From the NCBI GenBank assembly GCA_048500275.1, contig JASNYI010000001.1, positions 496,001-560,000 of the forward strand: 64,000 bases of DNA, read 5' to 3'. Made by a program: the position numbers and the translations under genes. The notes beneath the pieces were generated by a model that had not been told where the DNA came from, searched no databases, and saw nothing but the letters and a program-made list of their open reading frames with translations. This DNA comes from UBA5066 sp048500275. GTDB lineage: Bacteria > Acidobacteriota > Thermoanaerobaculia > UBA5066. This document shows positions 17,012 through 24,957 of this stretch, piece after piece (the first letter of the stretch is position 1; each line of letters opens with the position of its first letter).

Positions 17012-18412
17012 ATGAACCTCGCTGCCGGTCGCTCCTCTCTCCTGCGCGTCGCGGTCGTCGGCTCCGGCCCCGCGGGCTTCTACGCGGCGGAGGCCCTGCT
17101 TCGGAACGCCGAGGTCCCCGTCGAGGTCGACGTCTTCGACCGCCTCCCGACCCCCTACGGTCTCGTGCGGGGGGGCGTGGCGCCCGACCACCAGAAGATC
17201 AAGAGCGTCGACCGCGTCCTCGAGAGAACCGCCGCGCGCCGGTCGTTCCGCTTCCTGGGCAACGTGAAGCTCGGCCGCGACCTCTCCGTCGAGGACCTCC
17301 GCGCCTCCTACCACCAGGTGGTCTACGCCACGGGCAGCGAGGCCGACCGGCGGCTCGGGGTGCCGGGCGAGGGGATGCCCGGGTCGACGCCGGCCACCGT
17401 CTTCGTCGGCTGGTACAACGGGCACCCCGACTACCGCCCCGCGCGGATCCGGCTCTCGGCTGAGCGGGCCGCCGTCATCGGCAACGGCAACGCCGCCGTC
17501 GACGTGACCCGCATCCTCCTCCGGACTCCCGCGGAGCTGGCCGCGACCGACATGCCCGGCTACGCCCGCGAGGCGCTCGCCGCGAGCCGCGTCCGCGAGG
17601 TCTGGCTGCTCGGCCGGCGCGGTCCGGCCGAGGCCGCCTTCACGCCGAGGGAGCTGGAGGAGCTGACGGGGCTGGACGACACCGACGTCCGGGTGGACCC
17701 CTCCGAGCTCGCGCTCGACCCCGCCCGCGAGGCCGAGGCCGCCCGCTCGCCGCAGCGACAGAAGAACCTCGAGATCCTCCGGGAGATCGCCTCGAGCGGC
17801 CCGGCGGACAGGGGGCGCGTCGTCCACCTCCGGTTCCTAGTCTCGCCGGCGGAGTTCCTGGCGGACGCCTCGGGAGAGCTCGGCGCGCTGACGCTCTCCC
17901 GCAACCGCCTCGAGACGGGCCCGGACGGCTCCGCCGTCGCGCGACCCACCGGCGAGACCGAGACGCTCGAAGTCGGTCTCGCGATCACCGCGGCCGGCTT
18001 CGCCGCCGAGCGCATCCCCGGCGTCCCCTTCGACGAGGCGGCTCTCACCGTCGCCAACGTCGACGGGCGGGTCGTCGACCCCGTTACGGGCCGCGTCGTT
18101 CCGAACGAGTACGTCGTCGGCTGGGCACGCACCGGCGCGAAGGGCCTCATCGGGTCGCACCGTTCGGGCTCGGCCGAGGTCGTCGGGCGCATGCTCGAGG
18201 ACTGGAGGGCCGGGGCGACCCTCCCGCGCGACGTGCCGCCCCGCGAGGCCGTCGACGTCCTGCTCGCGGCACGCGGGGTGCCCGTGGTGGGTTTCGACGA
18301 CTGGAAGCGCCTCGACGAGGTCGAGGTCGCTCGCGGCGCCCTCCGCGGGGCCCCGCGCGAGAAGATCGCCGACGTGCAGGCGATGCTCGACCTGCTCGGC
18401 GAGAGGGCCTGA
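17012..18412 (+). CDS. Ferredoxin-NADP+ reductase, adrenodoxin-reductase family (FprA-like)
   Basis: 466 residues. Contains the N-terminal FAD site VAVVGSGPAGFYAAEALLR, the early motif FDRLPTPYGLVRGGVAPDHQ typical of this family, the NADP site VIGNGNAAVDVTRILLR (about residue 150) and the C-terminal FAD-contact motif YVVGWARTGAKGLIGSHRSG. It transfers electrons between NADPH and ferredoxin-type proteins in the cytoplasm. Divergent from the Dms-type operon, 124 nt apart, which may mean shared regulation; a role in supplying that operon is speculation. Confidence 0.9.
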   Translation: MNLAAGRSSLLRVAVVGSGPAGFYAAEALLRNAEVPVEVDVFDRLPTPYGLVRGGVAPDHQKIKSVDRVLERTAARRSFRFLGNVKLGRDLSVEDLRASYHQVVYATGSEADRRLGVPGEGMPGSTPATVFVGWYNGHPDYRPARIRLSAERAAVIGNGNAAVDVTRILLRTPAELAATDMPGYAREALAASRVREVWLLGRRGPAEAAFTPRELEELTGLDDTDVRVDPSELALDPAREAEAARSPQRQKNLEILREIASSGPADRGRVVHLRFLVSPAEFLADASGELGALTLSRNRLETGPDGSAVARPTGETETLEVGLAITAAGFAAERIPGVPFDEAALTVANVDGRVVDPVTGRVVPNEYVVGWARTGAKGLIGSHRSGSAEVVGRMLEDWRAGATLPRDVPPREAVDVLLAARGVPVVGFDDWKRLDEVEVARGALRGAPREKIADVQAMLDLLGERA

Positions 18413-18495
18413 GGGGGACTCCACGCCCGTCGCGCCCGTCGCCGGAACCTAAGAGGGCGGGCGGCCTCCCGCACCTCCGTCGGTGCCCTCCCGGG

Positions 18496-18527
18496 CCAGA
18501 ATAGAAAATCAAGACCTGACCCCATCC
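18496..18527 (-). repeat. Dispersed short repeat, copy 2 (forms the end of a gene)
   Basis: A 32-bp block identical to 22024-22055. Read on the minus strand its first half contains GATGGGGTCAGGTCTTGA, which is the final DGVRS codons and stop of the methyltransferase gene. The rest (TTTTCTATTCTGG) is intergenic. It lies between two convergent genes. Confidence 0.8.
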
Positions 18528-19204
18528 TGCCCACCCTGCCGCCCGGTCACGAGCTCGAAGCCGTGGAGGTAGCCGGCTCCGACGTCCTCGACGCGCACGT
18601 CGGCGAGTCCCGCGCCGGAAAGGAGCCCGGCGACCTCGGCCCCGTCGCAGGGGTCCACGACCGCGCCCCGCGTCATGCCGACGACCGCGACGGCGAGCCG
18701 CTCCTGCAGCCTGTCGAGGGACCTCTTCCATCGCGGTCCGCCGCCGCTCGTGAGGACGACGAGACGGCCTCCGGGTTGGAGACGGGAGGCGACGTCGGCG
18801 ACGAACGCGGCCCGCTCCGTCCGCGGGACGAGGTAGAGGACGTCCACGATCACGGCCTGGTCGAACGCCCTCTCCGCGACGCTCCCGACGTCGCCGGTGC
18901 GAAAAGCCCGGCGCGGAGTCTCCCCCACCCAGGCCCTGGCCCTCTCCACCTTCCGCTCGTCCGGGTCCACGCCGAGGTAGGTCCCGGCGTAGCCGAGCCC
19001 GTCGAGAAGGTGCGCGAGGAGCCCCGGCCCGCACCCGACGTCGAGGAGCGCAGACCCGTCGAGCGCGAGGGCGCCCGCGACGCGGGCCCAGGGTGCGCTC
19101 GAGAGGCGCGCGGCCAGGTGCGCCCGCGCGGGGAGCGGGAGGGCCCGCGACGCGCGGACGACCGCGAGGACTCCCGGCACGGCGGCCTTCGACCCGGCGC
19201 TCAT
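18509..19204 (-). CDS. SAM-dependent class I methyltransferase
   Basis: 231 residues from the ATG at 19204. Rossmann-fold motif I is ALLDVGCGPGLLAHLLDGLG, followed by YLGVDPDERKVERAR (motif II), FDQAVIVDVLYLV (motif IV-like) and LQPGGRLVVLT. Such proteins methylate small molecules, lipids or quinones; no substrate can be named. It is divergent from the glycosyltransferase operon (46 nt apart) and convergent with the ferredoxin reductase. The last five residues DGVRS and the stop codon come from the dispersed repeat, so the original C-terminus was probably replaced. Confidence 0.8.
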   Translation of the reverse strand: MSAGSKAAVPGVLAVVRASRALPLPARAHLAARLSSAPWARVAGALALDGSALLDVGCGPGLLAHLLDGLGYAGTYLGVDPDERKVERARAWVGETPRRAFRTGDVGSVAERAFDQAVIVDVLYLVPRTERAAFVADVASRLQPGGRLVVLTSGGGPRWKRSLDRLQERLAVAVVGMTRGAVVDPCDGAEVAGLLSGAGLADVRVEDVGAGYLHGFELVTGRQGGQDGVRS

Positions 19205-19250
19205 CCGGCGTAGAGTAATCTCGGCGAGGCGCGGAGCGAGGCATTCCGGG

Positions 19251-20411
19251 ATGAGAGAGGCGAGCTTTCCCTGGCCGTGGAGCGGGCCGCAGAACCGCAG
19301 GCTGACTCTCGCCGTCTTCGCCTGGCTCCTCCTCGTCAACCTCTGGGGGCTCGTCGCCGTCCACCTCCTCCCCATCTCCTGGCGGTCGCCGTGGGACGAG
19401 TCGGCGAACGCCCGCGCGCCGCTCTTCGCGCGATACGACTCCGGCTGGTACGACTCCATCGTCCGCCACGGGTACCCGCCTCCGCCCGGCCTCGGGGAGG
19501 AGTCGGCGCACGCCTTCTTTCCCCTCTACCCGATGGCCGCCCGGGCCCTCCACCTCGTCACCGGGATCGACTCGTTCCGCGCCGCGCTCCTCGTCACCTG
19601 GGCCGCCCTCTTCCTCGCCGTCCCTCTCCTCGTGGAGGAGGCGCGCGAGCGGTTCGGCGACGCGAAGGCCCGCAGCGCCCTGCCGTTCCTCCTCCTCTAC
19701 CCGGTCGCCTTCTTCCTCGCGGCCGTCTACACCGAGTCGCTCTTCCTCCTCCTCGCCCTCCTCGCGTTCCGCTCCGTCCGGCGCGGGAGACTGCTCCCCG
19801 CGCTCCTCTTCGGGGTCCTCCTCGGCCTCACGCGCGCCCCGGCGGCGGCGGTCGGGCCCGGGCTCGCCCTCGCCTGGTGGCTCAGGGGAGACGAAGGCGG
19901 GAGGCGATGGACGGGTGCGGCGCTCCTCCTCGGGGCGCCCCTCGCCGGGGTCCTGGGGTACGTCTTCGGCATCGGGGCGCTGAAGGGCGAGACGATGCTC
20001 TTCTTCCGCTCGATGAGCGCGTGGCGGCACTCCGCGGGCGACCCCCTCTCCGGTGCCGTCTCGTTCTTCCTCGAGCCGGTCCGGATGTGGAAGAGCGGCT
20101 GGTTCCTCGAGCACCCCGGGGCGATCGCCCCCTTCGTCCACTTCGGGCTCTTCGCCTTCCTCGGAGCCGTGCAGCTGAAGCTGCGCCGCTTCGCCGACGC
20201 CGCCTGGACGGCCAGCGCGCTCCTCCTGCCGGTCCTGACGGGGACCGCCGACGGCACCCCGCGCTACACCCTGACGATCTACCCGGGGCATTTCGCCGCC
20301 GCGACCCTCTGCGAAGGGCGGCCGTGGCTGAAGGTCCTGTGGCTCGGCGGCTCCCTCGCGATCCTCCTCCTCAACTCCTCCTTCTTCGTCAACTGGCACT
20401 TCGTGTCGTGA
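19251..20411 (+). CDS. Gpi18/PIG-V-like GT-C glycosyltransferase (mannosyltransferase-like)
   Basis: 386 residues with about eight or nine membrane segments. The first loop carries LFARYDSGWYDSIVRHGYP, whose acidic Asp in the RYDSxWY context is the metal/lipid-phosphate site of GT-C enzymes, and FFPLYPMAARAL plus YTESLFLLLALLAF are signature segments of the bacterial Gpi18-like family. It probably moves a sugar from a polyprenyl-phosphate donor onto a lipid or glycan on the outer face of the inner membrane. First gene of a three-gene, GTGA-overlapping operon with a GT2 enzyme and a deacetylase. Confidence 0.8.
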   Translation: MREASFPWPWSGPQNRRLTLAVFAWLLLVNLWGLVAVHLLPISWRSPWDESANARAPLFARYDSGWYDSIVRHGYPPPPGLGEESAHAFFPLYPMAARALHLVTGIDSFRAALLVTWAALFLAVPLLVEEARERFGDAKARSALPFLLLYPVAFFLAAVYTESLFLLLALLAFRSVRRGRLLPALLFGVLLGLTRAPAAAVGPGLALAWWLRGDEGGRRWTGAALLLGAPLAGVLGYVFGIGALKGETMLFFRSMSAWRHSAGDPLSGAVSFFLEPVRMWKSGWFLEHPGAIAPFVHFGLFAFLGAVQLKLRRFADAAWTASALLLPVLTGTADGTPRYTLTIYPGHFAAATLCEGRPWLKVLWLGGSLAILLLNSSFFVNWHFVS

Positions 20412-21142
20412 CCGTGCGAGGCCCCCGTTCCGTCTCCCTCGTCGTCCCGATGCGCAACGAGGCGCGCAGCCTGCCCCACCTCCTCGACGTCGCGCTCGAC
20501 GCCCTTCCGCGCCACGCCGACGACTGGGAGATCGTCCTCGTGGACGACGCCTCGGAGGACGAGACCGTCGCGGTGGCCGAGGCCCGCGCCGCCGCCGAGC
20601 CGCGGATCCGCCTGCTGAGGCACGCCGCGAATCGCGGGCTGGGAGGGGCGCTGAAGTCAGCCTTCGCCGGGGCGACGAAGGAGTGGGTCCTCTACAGCGA
20701 CTGCGACCTCCCCTGGGACCTGGAGGAGACGGGCCGGGTCTTTCGCGCCGCGGAGCTGACCGGGGCCGACGTCGTCTCCGGCTACCGGCACGACCGCACC
20801 GGGGAGGGAGTGCTCCGGACCCTCTACTCCTTCCTCTACAACGGTCTCGTCCACGTCGCGTTCGCCTTCCCGATCCGCGACGTCAACTTCTCCTGCAAGC
20901 TCGTCCGCCGGTGGCTCCTCGAGGGGCTTCCGCTCGAGAGCGAGGGCTCGTTCGTCGACGCCGAGCTCCTCGTGAGGCTCCGCAACCGCGGGGCCGTCAT
21001 TCAGCAGGTCGGGCTCGACTACTTCCCGAGGACGCGCGGGGTCTCCACCCTCTCGTCCCCCCGGACGATCCTCCGCATCCTGCGGGATTTCGCCCGGCTC
21101 ACGCCGACGCTGCGCGCCGAGAGGCGGCGCCTCTCCCGGTGA
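20408..21142 (+). CDS. Family 2 glycosyltransferase (polyprenyl-phosphate sugar synthase-like)
   Basis: 244 residues, GTG start overlapping the upstream TGA by 4 nt. GT2 features are VSLVVPMRNEARSLPHLLD, the nucleotide-binding VLVDDASEDETVAVAE, NRGLGGALKSAF and the DxD-like metal site YSDCDLPWDLEE. A third acidic motif FVDAELLVRL and the QVGLDYFPRTRGVSTLSSP segment resemble dolichyl/undecaprenyl-phosphate glycosyltransferases. It has no C-terminal membrane helices. It may charge the lipid carrier used by the upstream GT-C enzyme (inference). Confidence 0.82.
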   Translation: MTVRGPRSVSLVVPMRNEARSLPHLLDVALDALPRHADDWEIVLVDDASEDETVAVAEARAAAEPRIRLLRHAANRGLGGALKSAFAGATKEWVLYSDCDLPWDLEETGRVFRAAELTGADVVSGYRHDRTGEGVLRTLYSFLYNGLVHVAFAFPIRDVNFSCKLVRRWLLEGLPLESEGSFVDAELLVRLRNRGAVIQQVGLDYFPRTRGVSTLSSPRTILRILRDFARLTPTLRAERRRLSR

Positions 21143-21996
21143 CGCGGCTCGTCCTGACCGCCGACGACGCGGGCCTCGCCGGCCCCCTCTCGCGCCGCAT
21201 CGCCTCTCTCCTCGCCTCCGGCCGGCTCACGGCGACGAGCCTCCTCCCGTGCGGTAAGGCCTTCGACGTCGCGGTCGCGGCGCTCCGCGCCGCGGGCGTC
21301 GCCGAGGCCGGCGTCCACCTCTGCGCGGTCGGCGGCGAGACGCCGCTCTCTCCGGCGTCGGCCGTCCCTACGATGGCTCCCGGCGGCCGGTTCCCGCGCG
21401 CCTGGCCCGCGGTCGCGGCGCGCGCCGCGTCGTTCCGCCTTCGCGCCGCGGAGGTCGAGAGGGAGTGGGAGGCGCAGGTCGCCGCCGTCCGCGAGGCCGG
21501 GCTGCGGGTGACGCACCTCGACTCGCACCAGCACCTGCACCTCCTGCCGGCGCTCCTGCCGGTCGCCCTGTCCCTCGCGCGCCGCTTCGACGTGCCGTTC
21601 GTAAGGGCGCCGCGCGGCGACGACCCTGCGGCCGTCGGCGTTCCTGCGAGCGCGGCGGCCAGGGCGAGGGCGCGGCTCCTGTCCCTCTTTGGCGCCGCAG
21701 CCCGCCGCCGCGTCGCTGCCGCGGGCCTGCCGGAGCCACCGCGCGTCCTCGGCCTCGCCGAGGCCGGAGGCATGACGCTCCCGCGCTGGACGGCCCTCCT
21801 CGAGGGGCTGCCTGGAGAAGGGACGTTCGAGGTCGTCCTCCACCCGGGAGCGGACGACCCCGCGGCCGCCGCCCGCTACCCCTGGGGATACGGGTGGGAA
21901 GCCGAATCCCGGGCGCTCGAAAGCGAAGAGCTCGCTGTGCTCCTCGCGCGGCATGGCGTCGAGACCGCCCCCTTTTCCCTCGTCGCGAGAGGCTGA
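21139..21996 (+). CDS. ChbG/HpnK (YdjC) family carbohydrate deacetylase
   Basis: 285 residues, GTG start overlapping the GT2 gene by 4 nt. The N-terminal RLVLTADDAGLAGPLSRRI carries the metal-binding Asp pair, and THLDSHQHLHLLPALLP carries the two metal-binding histidines of the YdjC TIM-barrel fold; FEVVLHPGADDP near the C-terminus is also conserved. Family members remove acetyl groups from N-acetylated sugars (chitooligosaccharides, or GlcNAc-hopanoid in HpnK). In this operon it probably deacetylates a sugar attached by the two glycosyltransferases. Confidence 0.82.
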   Translation: MTRLVLTADDAGLAGPLSRRIASLLASGRLTATSLLPCGKAFDVAVAALRAAGVAEAGVHLCAVGGETPLSPASAVPTMAPGGRFPRAWPAVAARAASFRLRAAEVEREWEAQVAAVREAGLRVTHLDSHQHLHLLPALLPVALSLARRFDVPFVRAPRGDDPAAVGVPASAAARARARLLSLFGAAARRRVAAAGLPEPPRVLGLAEAGGMTLPRWTALLEGLPGEGTFEVVLHPGADDPAAAARYPWGYGWEAESRALESEELAVLLARHGVETAPFSLVARG

Positions 21997-22023
21997 GGCT
22001 CCCCGCTCCGACGGGGCCGTCCG

Positions 22024-22055
22024 CCAGAATAGAAAATCAAGACCTGACCCCATCC
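22024..22055 (-). repeat. Dispersed short repeat, copy 3 (forms the end of osmC-like gene)
   Basis: Identical over 32 bp to 18496-18527 and in the same relation to the gene: it supplies the codons GVRS and the TGA stop of the OsmC-family gene on the minus strand, again between convergent genes. Confidence 0.8.
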
Positions 22056-22474
22056 CCTTCCGGCCAGACGAACTCCATCGGGACGTCGACGGACGGGGCG
22101 AGGCTCTGGGTCACGGGGCAGGCGCGGGCGGTCGCCTCGAGGAGGGCTCGTCTCTCCGGCGGGAGGTCGAGCCCCGGCGGGAACGTGACGGTCGTGCGGA
22201 GGGCCCCGATCCGTCGGCGCGGGTCGGCGACCATCTCCTTGACGACGTGGACCCGCGTTCCCGCGAGCTCGATGCCGTGCCGCGTCGCGACGAGGGCCAT
22301 CGTCGTGACGAGGCAGGCGCCGAGGGACGTGGCGCAGAGGTCGGTCGGCGAGAAGGCCTCGCCCTTCCCGCCGTTGTCGAGCGGGGCGTCGGTGACGAGC
22401 TTCGTGCCGGAGGGGCGGTGGGTCGCCTCGCAGTGGAGGTCGCCCGTGTAGACGAGGTCGATGTCGACGGCCAT
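22037..22474 (-). CDS. OsmC/Ohr family protein
   Basis: 145 residues from the ATG at 22474. Typical features are FSPTDLCATSLGACLVTTM, containing the peroxidatic-type Cys in the central helix, and ACPVTQSL, containing the second Cys. Ohr/OsmC proteins reduce organic hydroperoxides with a Cys pair as dimers in the cytoplasm. The sequence is nearer to OsmC-like proteins of unknown detail than to Ohr. The C-terminal GVRS and stop are contributed by the dispersed repeat. Confidence 0.85.
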   Translation of the reverse strand: MAVDIDLVYTGDLHCEATHRPSGTKLVTDAPLDNGGKGEAFSPTDLCATSLGACLVTTMALVATRHGIELAGTRVHVVKEMVADPRRRIGALRTTVTFPPGLDLPPERRALLEATARACPVTQSLAPSVDVPMEFVWPEGDGVRS

Positions 22475-22586
22475 GCGCCGGACGCTACGCGAGAGAGCGC
22501 CGCCCGTCGAGCGGGGCTCCGGCCGGGCGGCCCGGGTGTAACCTGAGAGACCGCGAACGACCGACCGTCGATGAGGAGGTGCCGTC

Positions 22587-22898
22587 ATGCCGACCTACGT
22601 GCTGATGACGAAGCTGACCCCCGCGGCGCTCCAGGGGACCTCGGGCCGCAGGGCCGCCGGGCACGACTGGAAGAAGAGAGTGGACGAGGTCTGCCCCGGG
22701 ATCCGCTGGATCGCCCACTACGCCCTCCTCGGCCCGTACGACTTCATGGACGTCTACGAGGCCCCGGATGGCGAGACCGCGTTCCGCGTCTCGCTCCTCT
22801 CTCGCGAGAACGGGGCGCTCTCGGCCGAGAGCTGGCCCGCCGTCGCGTACCCCGACTTCCTCGGGATCGCCGACGCCGTCGAGGGCAGGAAGGGCTGA
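22587..22898 (+). CDS. GYD-domain protein
   Basis: 103 residues with a strong ribosome site (GAGGAGGTG, 5 nt from the ATG). The sequence MPTYVLMTKLTPAALQ followed by WIAHYALLGPYDFMDVYEAPD and ending in a PDFLGIADAV segment matches the GYD family of small ferredoxin-fold proteins; here the GYD triad reads GPYDF. The biochemical function of the family is unknown. Divergent from the osmC-like gene. Confidence 0.8.
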   Translation: MPTYVLMTKLTPAALQGTSGRRAAGHDWKKRVDEVCPGIRWIAHYALLGPYDFMDVYEAPDGETAFRVSLLSRENGALSAESWPAVAYPDFLGIADAVEGRKG

Positions 22899-22917
22899 CG
22901 GGGCGGCGGGAGCCGCC

Positions 22918-23385
22918 TCAGCCCGGCCCGAGCGGCGGCGCGCCGCCGGCCGCCGGCTGCTCGCGCAGCCGGAACCAGCGGAGCCCTCTCGGGACGATGC
23001 CGAGGACGATGACGGCGATCGCCAGCCCCGCCAGGACGAGGAAGTCGCCGAGGTTCCGGCCGAGGAAGAAGAGGACGAGGCCCAGGATCGCCGAGGCCTC
23101 CGCGAGGGCGAGCGCGAAGATCGTCCGCCGGAGGAACGCCTCGAACCCCAGCGCCTTCTCGGGGTCCGTCCCGACGCGCGGCGCGACGCGCAGGGCGGCC
23201 CAGGAGGCGAGGAAGGCGGACCCGTAGAACACGAAGCGCAGGGTCGTCGGAGGCGGGTCGGCGGGGGTCGCGGAGGTCGAGAGGACGAAGAAGGCGACGA
23301 CGGCGTAGAAGGGGATCGACGCGGTCAGCCCCGCGACGAGGATCATCCAGCGGACCTTCTCGGGAAGGGGCAGCGGTCGGGCCAT
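22918..23385 (-). CDS. Four-helix integral membrane protein, unknown function
   Basis: 155 residues from an ATG preceded by GGGGAG at 6 nt. Four hydrophobic segments at about 12-36, 48-68, 88-108 and 114-132 with a positively charged N-terminus and an Arg/Pro-rich C-terminal tail. No catalytic motif is visible and I do not recognise the family. Convergent with the GYD-domain gene and divergent from the ada-alkA gene 108 nt away. Confidence 0.7.
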   Translation of the reverse strand: MARPLPLPEKVRWMILVAGLTASIPFYAVVAFFVLSTSATPADPPPTTLRFVFYGSAFLASWAALRVAPRVGTDPEKALGFEAFLRRTIFALALAEASAILGLVLFFLGRNLGDFLVLAGLAIAVIVLGIVPRGLRWFRLREQPAAGGAPPLGPG

Positions 23386-23493
23386 GGCGCTCTCCCCGCC
23401 CACCATACTCCGCAGCCGGCGCTTCGGCACGCCCTGCAAGCCACGTCCGAATTCCGCCAGACGGGAACGCCCGGCTGGGATATCACTCGCACC

Positions 23494-24957
23494 GTGGAGA
23501 TCGACCGGGATTCCTGCCTCGCCGCCTTCCTCGGCCGGGACCGCCGTTTCGCGGGGCGGTTCTACGCGGGCGTGACGACGACCGGCGTCTACTGCCGGCC
23601 CGGCTGCCCGGCGCCGCTTCCGAAGCCGCGCAACGTCCGTTTCTTCGCGTGCGCCGCCGCCGCCGAGGACGCCGGCTTCCGGGCCTGCCGGCGGTGCCGC
23701 CCCGAAACGGCCCCCGGGACCCCCGCCTGGACCGGAACCTCGGCGACCGTGGCGCGGGCCCTCCGGCAGATCGAGGCGGGCCACGCCGACGGAGCGCCCG
23801 TCGGCGCGCTCGCGTCCCGGCTCGGCGTCGGGGAGCGGCAGCTGCGTCGCCTCTTTGCCGGTCACCTCGGGGCCTCCCCCGTCGCCGTCGCGCGCACGCG
23901 GCGGCTTCACTTCGCACGTCGGCTCCTCGACGACACGTCGCTCCGGATGTCCGACGTGGCGCTGGCGGCCGGCTTCTCGAGCGTGAGGCGATTCAACGAG
24001 GCGATGCGGGCCGCGTTCGGCCAGGCTCCGAGCGCGCTGCGCCGCTCTGCCGCTCACGCTCCCGGCGCCCCCGGCATCGCGCTCCGGCTCTCCTTCCGCA
24101 CCCCGTTCGACGGCCGCGCCCTCTTCTCGTTCCTCTCCGCGCGCGCCCTGCCGGGCGTCGAGGAGGTCCTGGACGGTCGCTACCGTCGGACGGCGGAGCT
24201 CGGGGGCTCGGCCGGCCTCGTGGAGGCGGTCGTGGACGAAGGACGCGGCGCCCTCCTCCTGCGGCTGACGGGCTTCCCGCCGACCGCGGCCCTCGAGGCG
24301 ACGCGGCGCGCCGGCCGCCTCTTCGACCTCGACGCCGACCCGGCCGCGATCGCCGCGCACCTCTCGTCCGACCCGCTCCTCGCGCCTCTTCTCGCCCGCC
24401 GCCCCGGGCTGCGCGCCCCCGGCGCGTGGGACCCTTTCGAGACCTCGGTGAGGACGATCCTCGGGCAGCAGGTCTCCGTCCGGGCCGCGCGGACCCTGGC
24501 CGCCCGGCTCGTGTCGCGGTTCGGCCGGCCGCTCCCTCCGGCCCTCGCGAAAGAGGGGCTCTCGCACCTCTTCCCGTCCGCGGCCGACCTCGCCGAGGCC
24601 GACGTCGCCTCGATCGGCCTGCCCTCCCGGCGCGGAGAAGCCATCCGTTCCTTCGCGCGCGCCGTGGCCCGGGGACAGGTCGACCTCGGACCGGCCGCGT
24701 CCCTCGACGACGCCGTCTCGCGGCTCGCCGGGATGCCGGGCATCGGCCCCTGGACCGCCCAGCTGATCGCCCTGCGCGCCCTCGGCGAGCCCGACGCCCT
24801 GCCGGCGGGCGACCTCGGGCTGCGCCAGGCGCTGGCCCGGGGCGGCCCGCTTCCTTCCGCGACGACCGTGGAGTCCCGGGCCCGTGCGTGGCGCCCGTGG
24901 CGCTCCTACGCCCTGATCCACCTCTGGACCGAGCTCGCCAGCCAGGAGGCCCCATGA
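23494..24957 (+). CDS. Ada-type regulator fused to AlkA 3-methyladenine DNA glycosylase
   Basis: 487 residues from a GTG start. Residues 1-75 form the Ada zinc domain that accepts methyl groups from DNA phosphotriesters (Cys34, Cys38, Cys65, Cys68 in VYCRPGCPA and FRACRRCRP). Residues about 85-185 are an AraC-type helix-turn-helix pair (GERQLRRLFAGHLGASP, VALAAGFSSVRRFNEAMR). The rest is AlkA: an N-terminal fold then the HhH-GPD domain with ILGQQVSVRAARTLAARL and LAGMPGIGPWTAQLIALRAL; the catalytic Asp is near 440 in PAGDLGL. It excises alkylated bases and regulates the alkylation response. The missing methylguanine activity is encoded by the next gene. Confidence 0.92.
   Translation: MEIDRDSCLAAFLGRDRRFAGRFYAGVTTTGVYCRPGCPAPLPKPRNVRFFACAAAAEDAGFRACRRCRPETAPGTPAWTGTSATVARALRQIEAGHADGAPVGALASRLGVGERQLRRLFAGHLGASPVAVARTRRLHFARRLLDDTSLRMSDVALAAGFSSVRRFNEAMRAAFGQAPSALRRSAAHAPGAPGIALRLSFRTPFDGRALFSFLSARALPGVEEVLDGRYRRTAELGGSAGLVEAVVDEGRGALLLRLTGFPPTAALEATRRAGRLFDLDADPAAIAAHLSSDPLLAPLLARRPGLRAPGAWDPFETSVRTILGQQVSVRAARTLAARLVSRFGRPLPPALAKEGLSHLFPSAADLAEADVASIGLPSRRGEAIRSFARAVARGQVDLGPAASLDDAVSRLAGMPGIGPWTAQLIALRALGEPDALPAGDLGLRQALARGGPLPSATTVESRARAWRPWRSYALIHLWTELASQEAP

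Noticed and set aside
22587..23227. Longer plus-strand frames covering the GYD gene and the four-helix membrane protein
   Set aside because: They carry no signal or family pattern, while the chosen frames have strong ribosome sites and membrane helices.
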